Notes under the pieces: generated by a model | Database searches by the model: none | The model's input: the letters and a program-made list of their open reading frames with translations, nothing else | What the model was told of the DNA's origin: nothing | Assembly: GCA_012934845.2 (NCBI GenBank) | Contig: WNNJ02000804.1 | Location: 44,080 to 108,079, forward strand | From: Pomphorhynchus laevis | Taxonomy: Eukaryota > Acanthocephala > Palaeacanthocephala > Echinorhynchida > Pomphorhynchidae | DNA: 64,000 nt | Reading direction: 5' to 3' | Made by a program: the position numbers and the translations under genes | Part shown: positions 31,321 to 44,215 of the stretch, one piece after another | Numbering within the stretch: the first letter of the stretch is position 1 | Layout: the number at the start of each line of letters is the position of its first letter

Positions 31321-34300
31321 AGCTAACCGGGCTACAGTAAGAAGACTGGCAATAAGATGAGCAAAATACGATGAACCGACGTTATGCCCATCTTCGATGG
31401 TTGTATACCGGTGGAAGAATGGATCGGTCATACCCGGTGGAAGAATGGTCATAACTGGTGGAAGATGGTCATAACTGGTAGAAGAATATACAGGTGGAAA
31501 AATGTCTTGAAAAATTCGAAATGTCCATCCAGCTGCAGAAATTAACTGATGATGAGGCGAGCATTTTACCGATGTTTTTTTTCAAGGAAACGCTATAGCA
31601 GTTTATATGCAGATATCTAACGAGTCGAAGAAAGATTCAACGCAAGTGAAATCTAAATTACGATCGGTTTTCGGAATATGCATTTACTGCTTATGAGCAG
31701 TTTATATTTAAACTATAGTTTGGTGAAACAGTTAATGTTTTCCTCACTGATCTGCGCAGATTGGTAAGGGCGTTTGTCATCGATTCTAAAACATATTTAG
31801 CGAGCCCTTATTGTTGGATTTCCCTTCGAGATATCTAAATAATTTCACAGTATGGCGAATATTAAAACGAGTACAGTTGAAGAAATTGCAGCAAGAGCTC
31901 AAAACTTTAATTTTTGTTGCAGAGTTTACTGTAAATGCTGTTTCGAAGGTTTAACCTACACTGTCATCGAACACTGTTATCAAAAATAACTATACACGAA
32001 AATTTCAAGCAGCATCACAACGACATAAAACATTTAAATATTAGAGCTGTGGAAAGTTTGATCATGTCGCGCGAAATTGTCCATTCAGTCGGCAGGGAAA
32101 CGAATTTGGTGAAGTCGACATGCCAGGATAGGCCCCACCGTCTCAATAAGTTCGCCTAGCAAGATGCCTATCGTGAACGTCAAAGTGAATGGTGTTGATC
32201 GACGTGAATTGATTGACATTCAGAGCAGTTCAACGATTGTTCATCAAGCTTGTGTTGGGCAGTTCACTTGCTTTGCGATTGTAAAAGACTTCATCGGAAT
32301 GTGTATTAAGTGTTTGGGAATCACGAACATTATTGTGCATATCAATGATAATACTTGCCGTTTAAAATCGATTGTGACTGGTATGTTGCTATCACATATT
32401 GATATAGTATTGGGAATGGACTTGATAACTCAAATAGGCGGAGTTTTTGTTTCCGGTGAATGAGTAGAATTTCATTCCTATAACAATTCTACTTCCGATT
32501 CACTTAAAAGCTGCAAATTCAAGACGACAGGAGACGATCCGGGTTCGTTTGTTATCGTGAATCTAAAGAGCGACAAATCCGAACAGTGTTCTATATCTAT
32601 ATTCCCAAACGATTCATCGTGTGTTCCACGTAAACGCTATCCCAATGCCAATATAGCTGACGATGACTTAGAAGCTATGTTTGACGGAAAACAATGGACC
32701 GTGCAATTGCTAAACCAGCCACCAAAACTAACAAATGTCGCAGTACACTAGCCACGATGATCCTGAAATATCTGAACGTGTTAATAGTGAAATTAAGATA
32801 TGGATCGAGGTAGGAATTTTGAGAACGTGGCATTACAACATGGATCGTGGTATAATACAATCAATGGTAGTTCATTAGCGTTCAAAGTCAAAATTCCGGC
32901 CAGTCTTTGATTTTCGTGAGCTGAATTAATATATTCAAAGTCGCGCCGGTGAAGACGTTCCTATTTGCGAAGAAACAATTCGTAGATGGCGCAAATTGCG
33001 AACTCCGTCTAAGTTTATCGACTTAAAGGCGGTGTATCTTTAAATACATGTAAATTCTAAAATGTGGAAATATCAATTAGTCAACTTTGAAGGCCAAACA
33101 TATTTCCTGACACTACTAGGATTTAATCTACTAAGTGATCCAAAGATTATGTCAGTTATATTAAAATATGTGCTAAATTACGATATCAATGTCGCAGTTG
33201 GAACGGATTTGTACTTAGACGATATAAACGTCGACGCGTATATCGTTAGAGCTGATAATGTCGTTGAGCATCTGAGTTGTTTCGGATTAGAATCGAAATC
33301 ACCGATAAATATTGACGGATCTCGAGTATTAGGATTCACAATCGCATAAGACAACACTGGTAAATTTAGTCACGGTGTTCCAATTGACAAGGATAGTGTT
33401 GATACTAGTAAATTAAGCAAAAGAGAACTATTCTCCTTGTACAGTAAACTAACGGCCCACTACCCAATAGCTGGATGATTGAGAATAACATGTATACACG
33501 AAATGAATTTCGGAGGGAATCTATTGGGAAGATTATGCAGGAGATACAGTGTGTACATTTGTAGAGCGTATAGTAAACCGTGTAATTGAATGCGATCCTG
33601 TTGCGGGCAATGGCTAGTTTCAGCAGTAGAAGATTGTACTGTATGGTGTAATGCAAGTAACATTGACCTAGGAGATGCAATTGAAATTCGAGGAGATATC
33701 GCTGAATACGCAGCTTGGATTCGAAAAAAGAGTGATGTATCGCATATAAATGTGGCAAAATTGGAAGCGATTATACGAGGATTGAATATGGCGATAAAAT
33801 AGGGATCGCGAAACGTAACCATCATAAGTGATTCAGGAATCGTTCTTAGCTGGATAGACGCCACTACTAATCGACTACATTATGTTTGTACCAGAGTTTC
33901 GGCTAAAATGCTTGTGAAGCGGCGACTGTCAGTTCTTAGAAGTTTGATTGAAGATGTTGAAATGCATGTCACATGCCAATTTACTCCAACGCATTTAAAT
34001 AAAGCATATGTGCTAACCAGATTAATGGTAAGCCCGTTGATTCAACCTACGATAGCAAGTACTACTATAATTAGTACACCATCACGACCGAATATTGATC
34101 TTCGAACATTACATTATATGCATCATCTTGGTATTGAAAGGTCGCTTCAACTTGCTCAATTAGTTCATTCGGAAGTAAGTCTAGATGAAATAGTTTCTAT
34201 CGTAAAAGCATGCCAACAATGCCAATCAATTTATCCTACCCCTATAAGGTACAATCATGGTGACTGTAAAGTTGAAGAAGTTTGGATTCGACTCGCTGTA

Positions 34301-34693
34301 GATATAACTCACTTCAATTGCAAACCGTATTTGTCAATTGTGGATAGTGGTCCGAAACATTTTTACATATGGAAAGAATTGAATAATGAAACGTCACATC
34401 ACGTGAATTCGAAACTAGAAGAAGTACTATGGATTGCCAAAAAATGGTTTACGACGAGTGAAAGCAGTGAAGAATAGCCCGAACGACCGCGACGACTTGT
34501 ACGCAGACCAGCTTATCTCAGTGACTATGAGTGGTGATATTAAAAGGAGGTGTGTCGGTATTATTGATATCAAAGTGTTGCCATTTTGGTTGAAAACATG
34601 AGTAGCGGTGGAAGCAACGCGGCAATCACAATGGAACTTGGTTTGTTATTTTGATTTCAAAACGTCAAATTTACACGCCTGAACACGAAAAAA

Positions 34694-35898
34694 ATGAGTA
34701 AATTTAGCATGTCGGAGCGTTCAAAGAACTTAATGAAAACTAATTTTCCTGCCAATGCAATAAACGAGGTAAGTGGAGATTTAGCTTCTCTTGAATATAT
34801 TTCGAAAGGGGAACTCCCCCCGGTACCAAAATTATCCAACCTCGTGATTATCAGACTTTTGGTGCCTCTGGAAAGGCAGAACATGTTCAATGTTTTTATA
34901 AGGGGCTTTGCCGATCGATTTAAAAAAGGATATTGTTCAATGCGATTAAATATTATGAATCTGAGATTAAAATCTCATTCTGCACTCCTGATCTCGCAAT
35001 GTCGTACGTCGACTACTTTAAAAAAGAGCATTCGGAACAAGGTATAATTGCTTCCAAACCAATCCTGGCAACAATAAAGATAAATAATATGCCCACATAC
35101 ATTTCAGAAGAAGATATATCAGCCCTAGAAACTGATTACAAAATCTCTAACGTGCGCTTTATAAAAGGGATTAAAGGCTTCCCCATTCCCGTGGCGTTCT
35201 GCAATGCCCCGGTTGATGAAGCTCTAAAACTATCGATTTCGACATGCAATCCTTTTATGGGGTATAATTTGAGATTTTCAATAATCGAAACCGACTCACT
35301 AACGTACCCTCACTGCAACAATTGTCATCAGTGGGGGCATTGGTCCACTGGATGTTCTTTACCACATAAGTGCGGCGTGTGTGGTACAACTGCTATACAT
35401 CCTGAGAAGTGCGAAAGTAAGCCATTTTGCGCAAACTGCGGTGGTGAGCACCCCGCATGGTCAAAAAAGTGTAAAATCTTTAAGGCGTACCAAAAGAGAC
35501 ACAGGGGTGTGACAGCAAAACCGACTAGCTTCGTGGAAGCTGTCTCGTCTAACAAGAAAGACGACAGGATGCCGGACACGGAAATTCTTAAACTTATTGA
35601 AATGCAGCATCAGGCATCAATGATTCAACTTGAAAAATTAGTCCAAAAATTGGTGGGTCAATTAGCGGAATCCTTCCGTTCTCCTCCTTCTGGGAAGACC
35701 AACAATATTAAGAAGCCACCAAAATCTAAGAAACGAAACGGGTCAGCGCTGAGCATAGCCGCTCTGAAGCTTGCTCGGAAGGATTCGATCTGGGCTATGG
35801 CTAACGAGGGAAATGAAGATATCGCCCGTGGGCAAGCGACTCCATTTGTCGTGACGGGAAGCGGTAAAGGCGACCTTTCCGCCTCTAGTTGCGACTAG
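34694..35898 (+). CDS. J LINE ORF1: nucleic-acid-binding protein with three CCHC knuckles (one frameshift)
   Basis: The likely start is ATG at 34,694 (MSKFSMSERSKNLMK). A frame change near 34,925, in an A-rich run (TTTAAAAAAGG), moves the reading into the frame open to 35,898. The C-terminal half carries three zinc knuckles at about 35,310-35,480: CNNCHQWGHWSTGC, then CGVCGTTAIHPEKC, then CANCGGEHPAWSKKC. It is followed by a Lys-rich tail (KTNNIKKPPKSKKRNGS). Such ORF1 proteins coat LINE RNA into a ribonucleoprotein. The frameshift may be a real inactivating change, since nothing shows programmed shifting. Confidence 0.75.
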
Positions 35899-35932
35899 GT
35901 GGAGGGCGTCCCACTTCGGTAACACTTACGCA

Positions 35933-38393
35933 ATGGGAAGTAATCAAGGGCCTTTTTCACTGAATATCGCTCAGTGAAATTCGGGAGGTGCTTCTGCCCT
36001 TAGCCTTCTATCTGGTAGAGATGCAGATGTTATAGTCCTTCAGGAGACGCGGTCTATCCGTCTCCCCCAGGATATTACTCGATTTATCCCTAAGCACATA
36101 TACACCCACTTTACTCCTTACATACCCCCCCCTCAATCCTCTTCATTACAAGGTCTTTTAACCCTAGTAAAAAGCTCCTTAAGATCATCCCTCCTATTAA
36201 ACTACTCTTGTCCAGCCCTATCTTGTTTAGCTATATCACTTTGTAAGAACGGTAAGCGTATAAGCATAGCCAATGTCTATATTCGGCCAGGAAAAATTCA
36301 CAAGAACCGTGACCTCCTGGATCAAATATTGGGGAGCGGTTATGACATGTTACTTGGTGACTTCAACGACAGAACTGGTCGTTGGATTAATGCAGCACTC
36401 CGAAGAGCAAGGATCGACTATCTTATTCATAAACCACCTTCCCCAACCTTTCATTGCTCTACAACAAATTCTCTCCTCGACATATTACTGCTACATAAGA
36501 TGTGGTTGTTGAAACCCATTTGCACCGAGCAGTCGCGTCAACAACAGACCACCTCTCATGACCTAATTCGCTGGAGGCTAGAGGACGATACGTTGCTTAG
36601 AAGAAGGTTTCACTTTGACCCTATTAGAGTGGCCTTCTTTCAGGCAGCTATCCAACTCTTCCCCAGAATTGGAATTGAGAGTTTGACCGAATTTAATTCC
36701 TACCTCTCATCGCAAGCTACCGCGATCCTTTCTACTACCTATAAAGGTCGAATATACAATCCTACTCCAACAAAGCTCAAGGTCCTAGCTAAAATGTTAC
36801 ACCTTCCCAATCTCTCTGTTTCCGCCAGACATATCCTCTCGAATGAATATTGGAGCTCTAGATATAGGCTCCAGCTGAGCAGGGATAGGGCAAGCATTGC
36901 TCGCCTAAACCCTTCTCAGGCTTCCTTCTGGAAGATATTCAAGAAAGAGAAGTTTGTTTGCTGGAAGGATAGAGCCTTGGTTTGGATTGGTAGCATAGGC
37001 CTTGACAAAGTTTTAGAGGAGTCACTTTCCTTACATAATTATGGAGCCACTCAATCTCCCCAACCAATCCCGCCTTGGTGTGACTTCAGGAGTAGGGACT
37101 TATCTGTTATAGATATCCTTAACTCCTGGGGACCACTCCCGGGCACCTCCAAATCCCACGCGCCACTCACCACTCGTGTCTGTCAGCTTTTGACATACAG
37201 TCAGAGAAAGGAGGTCGCCATCACAATGCTATTAGCCTCCCCGTCTGACATAGCGGACATCAACATCAGCCGTCGAGTTTTTTTTACCTAAAAAGAGATT
37301 AATCACTTGTCCTAAAGATCTGCGGCCCATCTCGATTCAAAACGCCCTCATATCCATCTACGAGAAAGCGCTTGCGCGTAGAATCCGCGTTCATTTATGT
37401 AGGCGTAATTTGATCCCACCGAGTTTTCATGGGTTTGTCAAAGGGCGCTCGGTCCATTCAGCAATTGGTGAAGTGCATCAGTTTTGTCAGGATAATAGTC
37501 ATCAGCTTGCTGTGGCTGTTTTTCTTGATTTTTCAGCTGCATTTGACCGGATCTCCATTCCCTTCGTTATCTCCTCTCTCAGGTCCCTCGGGTTGCCTGC
37601 GAGAATTGTTAACAGGGTGGAGATATTGCTGTACACCAAGCGGTTCTACTATGAAGACGACCCTGATGCGCGTCAGTTCTACCCTATTACGGGTGTACCT
37701 CAAGGATCCCCACTTTCTCCTATCTTATATCTTGCTGCATCCATTGTTCTATTCAAGAATTTTAAACGTGATCAACATCTAGTGGTATATGCTGATGATA
37801 CCACAGCCTTGTTCTCTGGACGCAGGTGCAAAGATGTAATCTCTGACATCAGCCGTTTCTTTTTAAGATTAAAAGATCAGTTGCCCCCATCCAATCTTAT
37901 TTTAAACTCCTCTAAATCACAGGTGGTTGTCTTTAATGACGTTTCTGCCACCAAAAAGAAACTTAAGAGACTAGCACTCTCTACACTCTCCTCCATTTTG
38001 CAGCATCAACCACTCCCCATCTTCACGAGTCGAGTAAAATATCTGGGGTTCACCGTTACGGTGAATTGGTCGGCGAAAGCTGACCTGGATAGACTTAAAC
38101 GTATCCTGAAGAAAGCTAGGTGGGCTCTGAAACGGGCCCAGCATCTGTCATTGAATGGGATAACCCAAGTGCGCCTCTGGGGTACTTGGGCTATCTCGGG
38201 ATTAGTCTTCTTCTCACGAGGACGTCCCCCAGAACAAATACTAAGGTTTCTCAAGCTCCTCATCTCGAGATTACCAACCATAGTCCGCCTTGACTGGACT
38301 CTTAGGTGTGTGAGAGACCCCGAATGGTTCAGTCAGAGGGCGGCGCGCTGGTGCGGCCGAGGGGCTCAGATCCCTCTGGACCTGAGGCCGTGA
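35933..38393 (+). CDS. J LINE ORF2: APE endonuclease plus reverse transcriptase (two defects)
   Basis: ATG at 35,933 (MGSNQGPFSLNIAQ) is followed after 14 codons by TGA where related LINEs have Trp (NIAQ.NSGGAS). The frame is then open to 37,291. EN motifs: DADVIVLQETRS, VYIRPGK, MLLGDFNDRTGRW. A T-run near 37,275-37,287 (SRRVFF..) adds a frameshift, after which the RT frame runs from about 37,290 to 38,393. RT motifs: PPSFHGFVKGRSVHSAIGEV, AVFLDFSAAFDRI, GVPQGSPLSPILYLAA and VVYADDTTALF, with catalytic YADD intact. The C-terminus ends in a WTLRCVRDPEWF block and no RNase H. ORF2 starts 34 bp after the ORF1 stop, so reinitiation would be needed. Repair-level changes are only two. Confidence 0.85.
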
Positions 38394-38633
38394 ATATAAG
38401 TTGAAGATTTCAAAATACACGTCGTGAACAGCTTCTATTTAAAGTTGTCTTTTGCATGTTTTTGTTTCTTAAGTTTTTATCAGTTATATAGTTATTAATA
38501 AAACCCTTACTTACTTACTATTTTGATTTTAAAAACAATAAGCAGCATCGTGCTGTTTACATTTCGTAAGGTTCATTTTGTTTGACAAAAATGGAATTTT
38601 TTCTGCCTTGCAAGTGTATTTTGTTACAGATAG

Positions 38634-39138
38634 CATCCCGTAACACGTATAATTCAAAGCTAGAAATAATGAAACATATGATGATTAATACGTCATAACG
38701 TTTCGCTCATGTAAAAGACACCTTTTTACATTGTTCTGTGGACTGTCTGTCGAAAATATTTCAATTATTGGTAAAATTAAGACATTTTTCTGTATCGAAA
38801 ATTCTTCGAGATTTTTCTTTTAACTTGAAGAAATTTTTTAGATGTCGAGTTTTCGCTATTTTTCGGTGTCGAAAAATTTTCCATTTTTTGACTTCCTGAT
38901 TTTACTTGAATAATTTAAACGTATTCTAGCGAGATCAAAATCGACAACGGAGTGCATCCAACATATGTCATTAGGAGAATTGATTTATGTGTGCTGTTGG
39001 TGTATTTCGGATAAATTTGGCTTTCTGTTTTACATGACGTTCTTAAATCACATAAAGATAATTAATGATTAAATAATCTATCAGAATTAAGTCTATCAAA
39101 ACTAACGACTTGAATGCGATTTAAAATGAGTTGCAAAA
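38634..39138. other. AT-rich DNA, no gene seen
   Basis: Follows the LTR element. Several TTTTTC..GAAAA stretches could pair weakly. No gene or named repeat. Confidence 0.5.
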
Positions 39139-39805
39139 TTGCCTAGTACCAGGCTGTTGCGTGGATTACATCAGCGCGGTAACCTGATACAATCACGTAC
39201 CTTGATGACTTGGTTACTAGGTGACTTTATTAGTTACTTGGTGACTTCAACAACAGAACTGATCCCTGGATTAATGCAGCACTTCGCAGATCTAGGAACG
39301 TGTATCTTATACATAAACTACCAGCCCCCATTTTTCATTGCACAAAAACAAATTCACTCCTCGACATACTACTGCTACATGGGAAGTGATTGTTAAAGCT
39401 TTATTGAATTGAGCAGTCGCGCCAACAGTTGTCCACATCACACGACCTACCACGTTGGCGGATAGAGGAAGATATGTTGCTAAGGAGGAGGTTCTACTTT
39501 GATCCAATCAAAGTGGTCTTCTTTCAGGCAGCTATCCGACTCTTCCCTATTTTAGCAAATGCGAGTCTGACCCAAATTAATAACTACCTCATTTTGCAAG
39601 CGACCGCAATACTTTCGACCACCAATAATGGTCGAATATTCAATCCCACTCCGACAAAGCTCAAGTTCCTAGAAAAATGCTACACCTTCCCAATCACTCT
39701 GTTTCCTTCAGAGAGGCCCTCTCGAAAGAATACTGGAGCTCTAGATAAAGAATCCAGCTGAGTAGGGATAGGGTGAGCATTGCTCATATTAGTCCATTTC
39801 CAGGA
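39139..39805 (+). mobile_element. J-family LINE fragment (EN end to linker)
   Basis: Matches the J LINE from the endonuclease GDFN region (YLVTSTTELIPGLMQHF in a shifted frame, 39,220-39,290) through the linker open at 39,429-39,761 (RWRIEEDMLLRRRFYFDPIK, VVFFQAAIRLFPILANASLT). It stops abruptly near 39,800, where a second J copy starts again at an earlier position. Confidence 0.8.
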
Positions 39806-41880
39806 AGTGTATCTTATACATAAACCATCAACCTCACCATTCATTGCACAAAAATAAATTCATTCTTCGACGGACTACTGCTACACGAGAGGTGGCTGCT
39901 AAAGCCTACCCGTATTGAGAAGTCGCAACAACAACTGTCCACGTCGCATGACTCACTTCGCTGGCGATTAGAGGAAGACTCGCTGCTGAAGAGGATGTTT
40001 CACTTTGATCCAATCAAAGTAGCCTTCTTCCAGGCGGCGATCCGACTCTTCCCAGTCTTAGGAAATGCGAGTCTGTCCCGATTTAATTCATATCTCTCTT
40101 CGCAAGCTACCGCAATACTTTCGACCACCCATGAAGGTCGTTTATTTAATGCCACCAACAAAACTCAAGGTCCTAGCTAAAATGCTAAACCTTCCCAATC
40201 TCTCTGTTTCCCTAAGGCAGGCCCTCTCGAAAAAATAATTGAGCTCTAGATATAGGTTCCAGCTGAGTAGAGATAATGCGAGTTTTGTTCGTCTTAATTC
40301 ATCCCAGTTTTCTTTCTGGAAGATATTCAAGAAGGAGAAGTTTGTCTGCTGGAAGTAGACAGCGTCTGGTTGGACTGACAGCATAGGCCTTGACAAAGTT
40401 CTGGAGGGGTTACTAACCTTACATAGTTATCAAGCCACTCAATCTCCTCAACCAATCCCGCCTTGGGGTGACTTCAGTTGCAGTGATTTATTGGTTACCG
40501 ATATCCTGATTGCCTGGGGTCGACATCCTGTCACTTTCAGATCCTATGCGCACTCTCCACAAGGGTCTGTCAGCTTTTTACAAACAATCTGAGAAATGAG
40601 GTCCCCATTACGCTGATATTAGTCTCCCTTCCGATGTTACTGGCATCAACATCAGCCGGAGAATATTTTTATTCAAGAAATAAGTCGTCTCATGTCCAAA
40701 AGATCTGCGCTCTGTCTCGATACAAAACTCCCTTATTTCCATCTACGAAATAATGCTTGCCCGTAGAATCCGCGATCATTTAAGTAGGCTTAACTTAATC
40801 TCACCAAGTTTCCATGGGATGTCAAAGGTCGCTCGGTCCATTTGGCAGTTGGTGAGGTGCACCGGTTCTGTTAGTACAGCAGTCATCAACTCGTTTTGGC
40901 TGTTTTCCTTGACTTTTCCGCTGCATTTGACTGAATTTCTGTTCTTTTTGTTATCTTCTTTTAGGTCCCTTGGGTTGCCTGCGAGAATTGTCAACAGGTG
41001 GGGGTATTGCTGTATACCAAGCGCTTCTTTTATGAAGACGGCCCGGATACCCGCCAGTTCTACCCTATTACATGTGTGCATCAAAGTTCTTTATTTTCTC
41101 CTATATTATATCTTGCCTCCTCTATCGTACTTTTTAAGTTATTTAAACGAGATAAACATCTAGTGGTATACGCTAATGATACATCATCCCTGCTCTCTAA
41201 ACACAGGTGCATAGATGTAGTCTCGGACATTAGCCGCTTTTTTAAGATTAAAAGACCAGTTAACCACGTCCAATATTTTTCTCAACTCTTCCAAATAACA
41301 GGTGGTTGTATTTAATGGTTCCCCTGCGACTAGGTAAAAATTAAAGAGACTATCAATCTCAGCTCTCTTCCATATTGAACAATCAACCACTCCCTATTTT
41401 TACACATCGAGTAATATACCTGGGGTGTACCATTACGGTTAACTGGTCGACCGGACCATACTTGATTTAATTCAAAAGTGTACTGAAGGAAGCTAAATGG
41501 GCCCTGAAACGGGCCGTTACCTGTCATTAAGTGAGAAAGCTCAGCTGGGCCTCTTAGTACCTAGGTAATTTTGGGATTAGTCTTCTTTTCTAGAGGCCAT
41601 CCCTCTGAGCAAACATCAAGGTTTCTTAAGCTTCTCGTCTTGAGATTACCACCTTAGTACGCCTCGACTGGACCCTCAGCTGTGTGAGAGACCCTGAATG
41701 GTTCAGACGAAGCGCGGAGCGCACTGGTGTAGGTTGGAGGATCTGACCCACCTTGTCCGTCACTTAGAAGACGACATATAGGCAATATTATTGCCATTTT
41801 ATATCATTGTTTCCATCTTCACAGTATTTTATCCCCATATTTATGCATGGAGATTTTGTATTTAATAAAATCCTTTATTT
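39806..41880 (+). mobile_element. J-family LINE, 5'-truncated, twin of the 22.4-kb copy
   Basis: Restarts at the equivalent of 39,300 (GTGTATCTTATACATAAAC), so it lies tandemly behind the previous fragment. From 39,970 it is about 97 percent identical (by eye) to 22,411-24,190, with the same inactivating indels, the same stop after KKEKFVCWK, YANDT for YADDT and the same lost RT segment. The two diverge abruptly after about 41,745 in the 3' UTR. The end is an AATAAAATCCTTTATTTATT tail near 41,880. Confidence 0.85.
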
Positions 41881-42449
41881 ATTTACTTAAATGGCCAATT
41901 TTAAACATAAAATACTTGTTAATGTTTTGGAAGACGTTCTTAAAAAGACTAGATTGGATATTACCATGTTACTTAACTGTAACATTTAAATTACATATTA
42001 TTATTTTTTCTTTTCAAAACCAATACATATATTCTATAAACAGGCTATATTTCAGTAGATACTATCATCATTATTAGATTATAACAAATGTATGTAAACA
42101 AATTTTTTAAAAATTGTTCATACGCATTATTATGTTTCGGTAACAGTCACCGAAATATAGTCTGATGATAATAAGATTTATTTTTTAGTTGCAAAAAATA
42201 TTATTATTTTTTGATAAAAGCAAGAAGAATTTCAATTTAATAAAGTATTCGTTGTTTAAATTAAGAGCAACCAAGATTTGTTTTTTTTTAGTTTGTGGAA
42301 ACAAGTTTACAATATTTAAAAATTTACAATATTAGAAAGCTTTACAATATTTAATATTGTAAAATTTACAATATTACTAAAGTTTACAGTATTTCCCCTG
42401 CTACTGCTGTCATCTTCCTCTACTAAGATGAAAAGCATTTTACCAAAAC
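41881..42449. other. AT-rich DNA with a small hairpin, no gene seen
   Basis: TTTCGGT/ACCGAAA at 42,135-42,155 forms a 7-bp hairpin just before CTGATGA (42,162). Imperfect AATATTTAAAATTTACAAT repeats occupy 42,310-42,390. Confidence 0.45.
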
Positions 42450-43041
42450 ACGCCGATTTTTATTTGATAATTAAATAATTAAAATGAATAAAACTATCCA
42501 GAGCAACAATTATTTTACTTTATACTGCAATTTTAAATAGTTATATGAATATTAAAAACGAATACGCTATTTTATTAAAATTTTGAATAATAAAAATTAT
42601 CGAATAATTAGAAAATTATTTTAAACAATATAATAAATTTAATCTTAAACCATACATAAAGAATAGTTCGAAAAATAAAGACAATTAACTTAATAACGTG
42701 GCCGATCAGTATTAAACTAATGATAAAAAATAAAAATCTAAATATACGCCGATTTTTATTTGATAATTAAATAATTAAAATGAATAAAACTATCCAGAGC
42801 AACAATTATTTTACTTTATACTGCAATTTTAAATAGTTATATGAATATTAAAAACGAATACGCTATTTTATTAAAATTTTGAATAATAAAAATTATCGAA
42901 TAATTAGAAAATTATTTTAAACAATATAATAAATTTAATCTTAAACCATACATAAAGAATAGTTCGAAAAATAAAGACAATTAACTTAATAACGTGGCCG
43001 ATCAGTATTAAACTAATGATAAAAAATAAAAATCTAAATAT
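42450..43041. repeat. Identical 296-bp tandem duplication
   Basis: 42,450-42,745 and 42,746-43,041 appear identical base for base, including all AT-rich stretches, and the copy boundary has only a 3-base overlap (ACG). No open frame. This is either a very recent duplication or an assembly error. Confidence 0.9.
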
Positions 43042-43639
43042 ACGTCTTTTTTAATTTGTATAATTATATTTTTTATCGATATCTTAAACTTTTTAGTTTA
43101 CAGTGCCTAAAATCTTCAGTATAGTTTAGTATAATACTCAAACCATAAGTATTTAGGTTAATGGTTATAGTCAATAAGTTAAGATGATGGTATATATTTA
43201 TTTTTTCTACCCCAGAGTAAGTTACTTTGACACCTAACAATTGTATTTCTCTATTTTTTCCGCACTTAACTTATTGTTAACGCTTTGCATAGTTCATCTT
43301 CAATATGCTTTTGTCTAGTGACTCGATTGCAGATTTCATAAGTATAAACTACTTATATACAATATATGTTGTGAGCGTATTTTATCAAAGTTTAAAATCA
43401 AAATTAATAATTGACCTTTTAACTAAAAAAATGTCACATTCAAGTGCAATTTAAATGATGCTCATTTTCTAAGTTCTGCAATGTGGCAAGTTAGTAATTT
43501 AAATTTCTGATAGTATACGTATTACATTATATGAATTTAATATTATTAGAACAGTAAATCCAAATAAGGCCTAACATATAGAAAAATTATATAAAAGTTA
43601 ATGGTTAATTATAAAATTTTTACATAAAAATTATAAAAA
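43042..43639. other. AT-rich DNA, no gene seen
   Basis: No coding-like or recognised repeat sequence. Confidence 0.5.
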
Positions 43640-43930
43640 TTGGCATTGATAATTATCCATTATTGATAAAGAATTATTGGAGCTGGATCAAAGAGAGGAG
43701 GAAAATTTTTATTTATATTTCACTAATCTCTGTTAGCATCTAGAAGAAAATTACCTGCAGATGATAAAGTAATTTTTTGAAGATGCTAGCAGAGGTCAGC
43801 GAGATATCAAATAAAATGTCCCCTCTTTTGATCCAACTCCAATAATTCTTTAAAAATTAACGTTTCATAGAAAAATTGCATGTAGTTGATAATGATTCAT
43901 TATTGATAAAGAATTATTGGATCAATTATT
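43640..43930. repeat. Foldback relative of the 176-bp repeat
   Basis: GATAAAGAATTATTGGAGCT..TTCACTAATCTCTGTTAGCATC is mirrored after about 45 bp by GATGCTAGCAGAGGTCAGCG..GATCCAACTCCAATAATTCT. The core blocks are those of the satellite in the host intron at 15 kb, arranged here as a single palindrome. Confidence 0.75.
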
Positions 43931-43984
43931 AAACGATGATAACCTTTTATTATTTGCTGTTTTACACACGAGAAAAGCAAAATT

Positions 43985-44215
43985 ACTATAATACTGAATT
44001 AAATCAGCTAACTGAGTCTACGTATTGTTATATAATTATAAAATAAACAAAACATAATAATGCTAAATCAAAATTTAATAATTAAATAATAAAATTAATA
44101 ATTGTTTTTAGATTTTCTATAATTTAAATCAAGTTAAAAATAAAAAATAAAAAATAAAAAATAAAATTTAAAATAAACGTCATTTTTATGAATTGACTAA
44201 TAAATAACAGACGTT
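43985..44215 (-). repeat. Dispersed AT-rich repeat beside PLE remains
   Basis: The minus strand runs from TTATTAGTCAATTCATAAA (about 44,205) to CAATACGTAGACTCAGTTAGC (about 44,015). The same end blocks occur at 1,285-1,470. It sits directly downstream of the minus-strand PLE fragment, as a terminal repeat would. Confidence 0.4.

Larger units (their letters stand above)
34658..38518 (+). mobile_element. Nearly full-length J-family LINE with 11-bp TSD
   Basis: A 3.86-kb LINE inside the 3' LTR. TATTTTGATTT occurs at 34,647-34,657 and again at 38,519-38,529, an exact 11-bp target-site duplication. The order is a short 5' UTR, ORF1 (34,694-35,898), a 34-bp gap, ORF2 (35,933-38,393), a 3' UTR with AATAAAAC, and a (TTAC)n tail. 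No RNase H domain is seen after the RT. The ORF1 with three zinc knuckles plus APE-type EN suggests the Jockey/I superfamily; the precise clade is unsettled. The element has few coding breaks and an identical TSD, so it inserted much later than its LTR host. Other copies of the family lie at 13.6, 22.4 and 39.1-41.9 kb. Confidence 0.9.
30374..38628 (+). mobile_element. Old LTR retrotransposon, Ty3/Gypsy-like, broken, with two insertions
   Basis: The outline is complete: 5' LTR 30,374-31,320, internal region 31,321-34,550, and 3' LTR 34,551-38,628 once the LINE inside it is set aside. The LTRs start TGTG and end TTACA. A 5-base flank, GACAG on the left and GATAG on the right, looks like a target-site duplication with one change. 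A purine tract (AAAAGGAGG) precedes the 3' LTR. Internal parts in order: gag-like about 31,500-31,930, protease-like 32,160-32,460, RT-like about 32,900-33,400, RNase H-like 33,590-33,800, integrase zinc-binding and core 33,900-34,480. This order fits Ty3/Gypsy; BEL/Pao shares it and is not excluded. The coding region is shortened and carries many breaks (roughly ten or more). LTRs differ by about 5-10 percent, so it is an old fossil. Confidence 0.8.
34551..38628 (+). repeat. 3' LTR, split by a J-family LINE
   Basis: About 206 bp of LTR in two parts, 34,551-34,657 and 38,530-38,628, interrupted by the LINE at 34,658-38,518 and its target-site duplication. It aligns with the 5' LTR along both parts and ends TTGTTACA before GATAG. 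Confidence 0.85.

Noticed and set aside
42131-42168. Hairpin TTTCGGT/ACCGAAA followed by CTGATGA
   Set aside because: GAAA and CTGATGA are only 7 bases apart and no stem II or III can form, so it is not a hammerhead.
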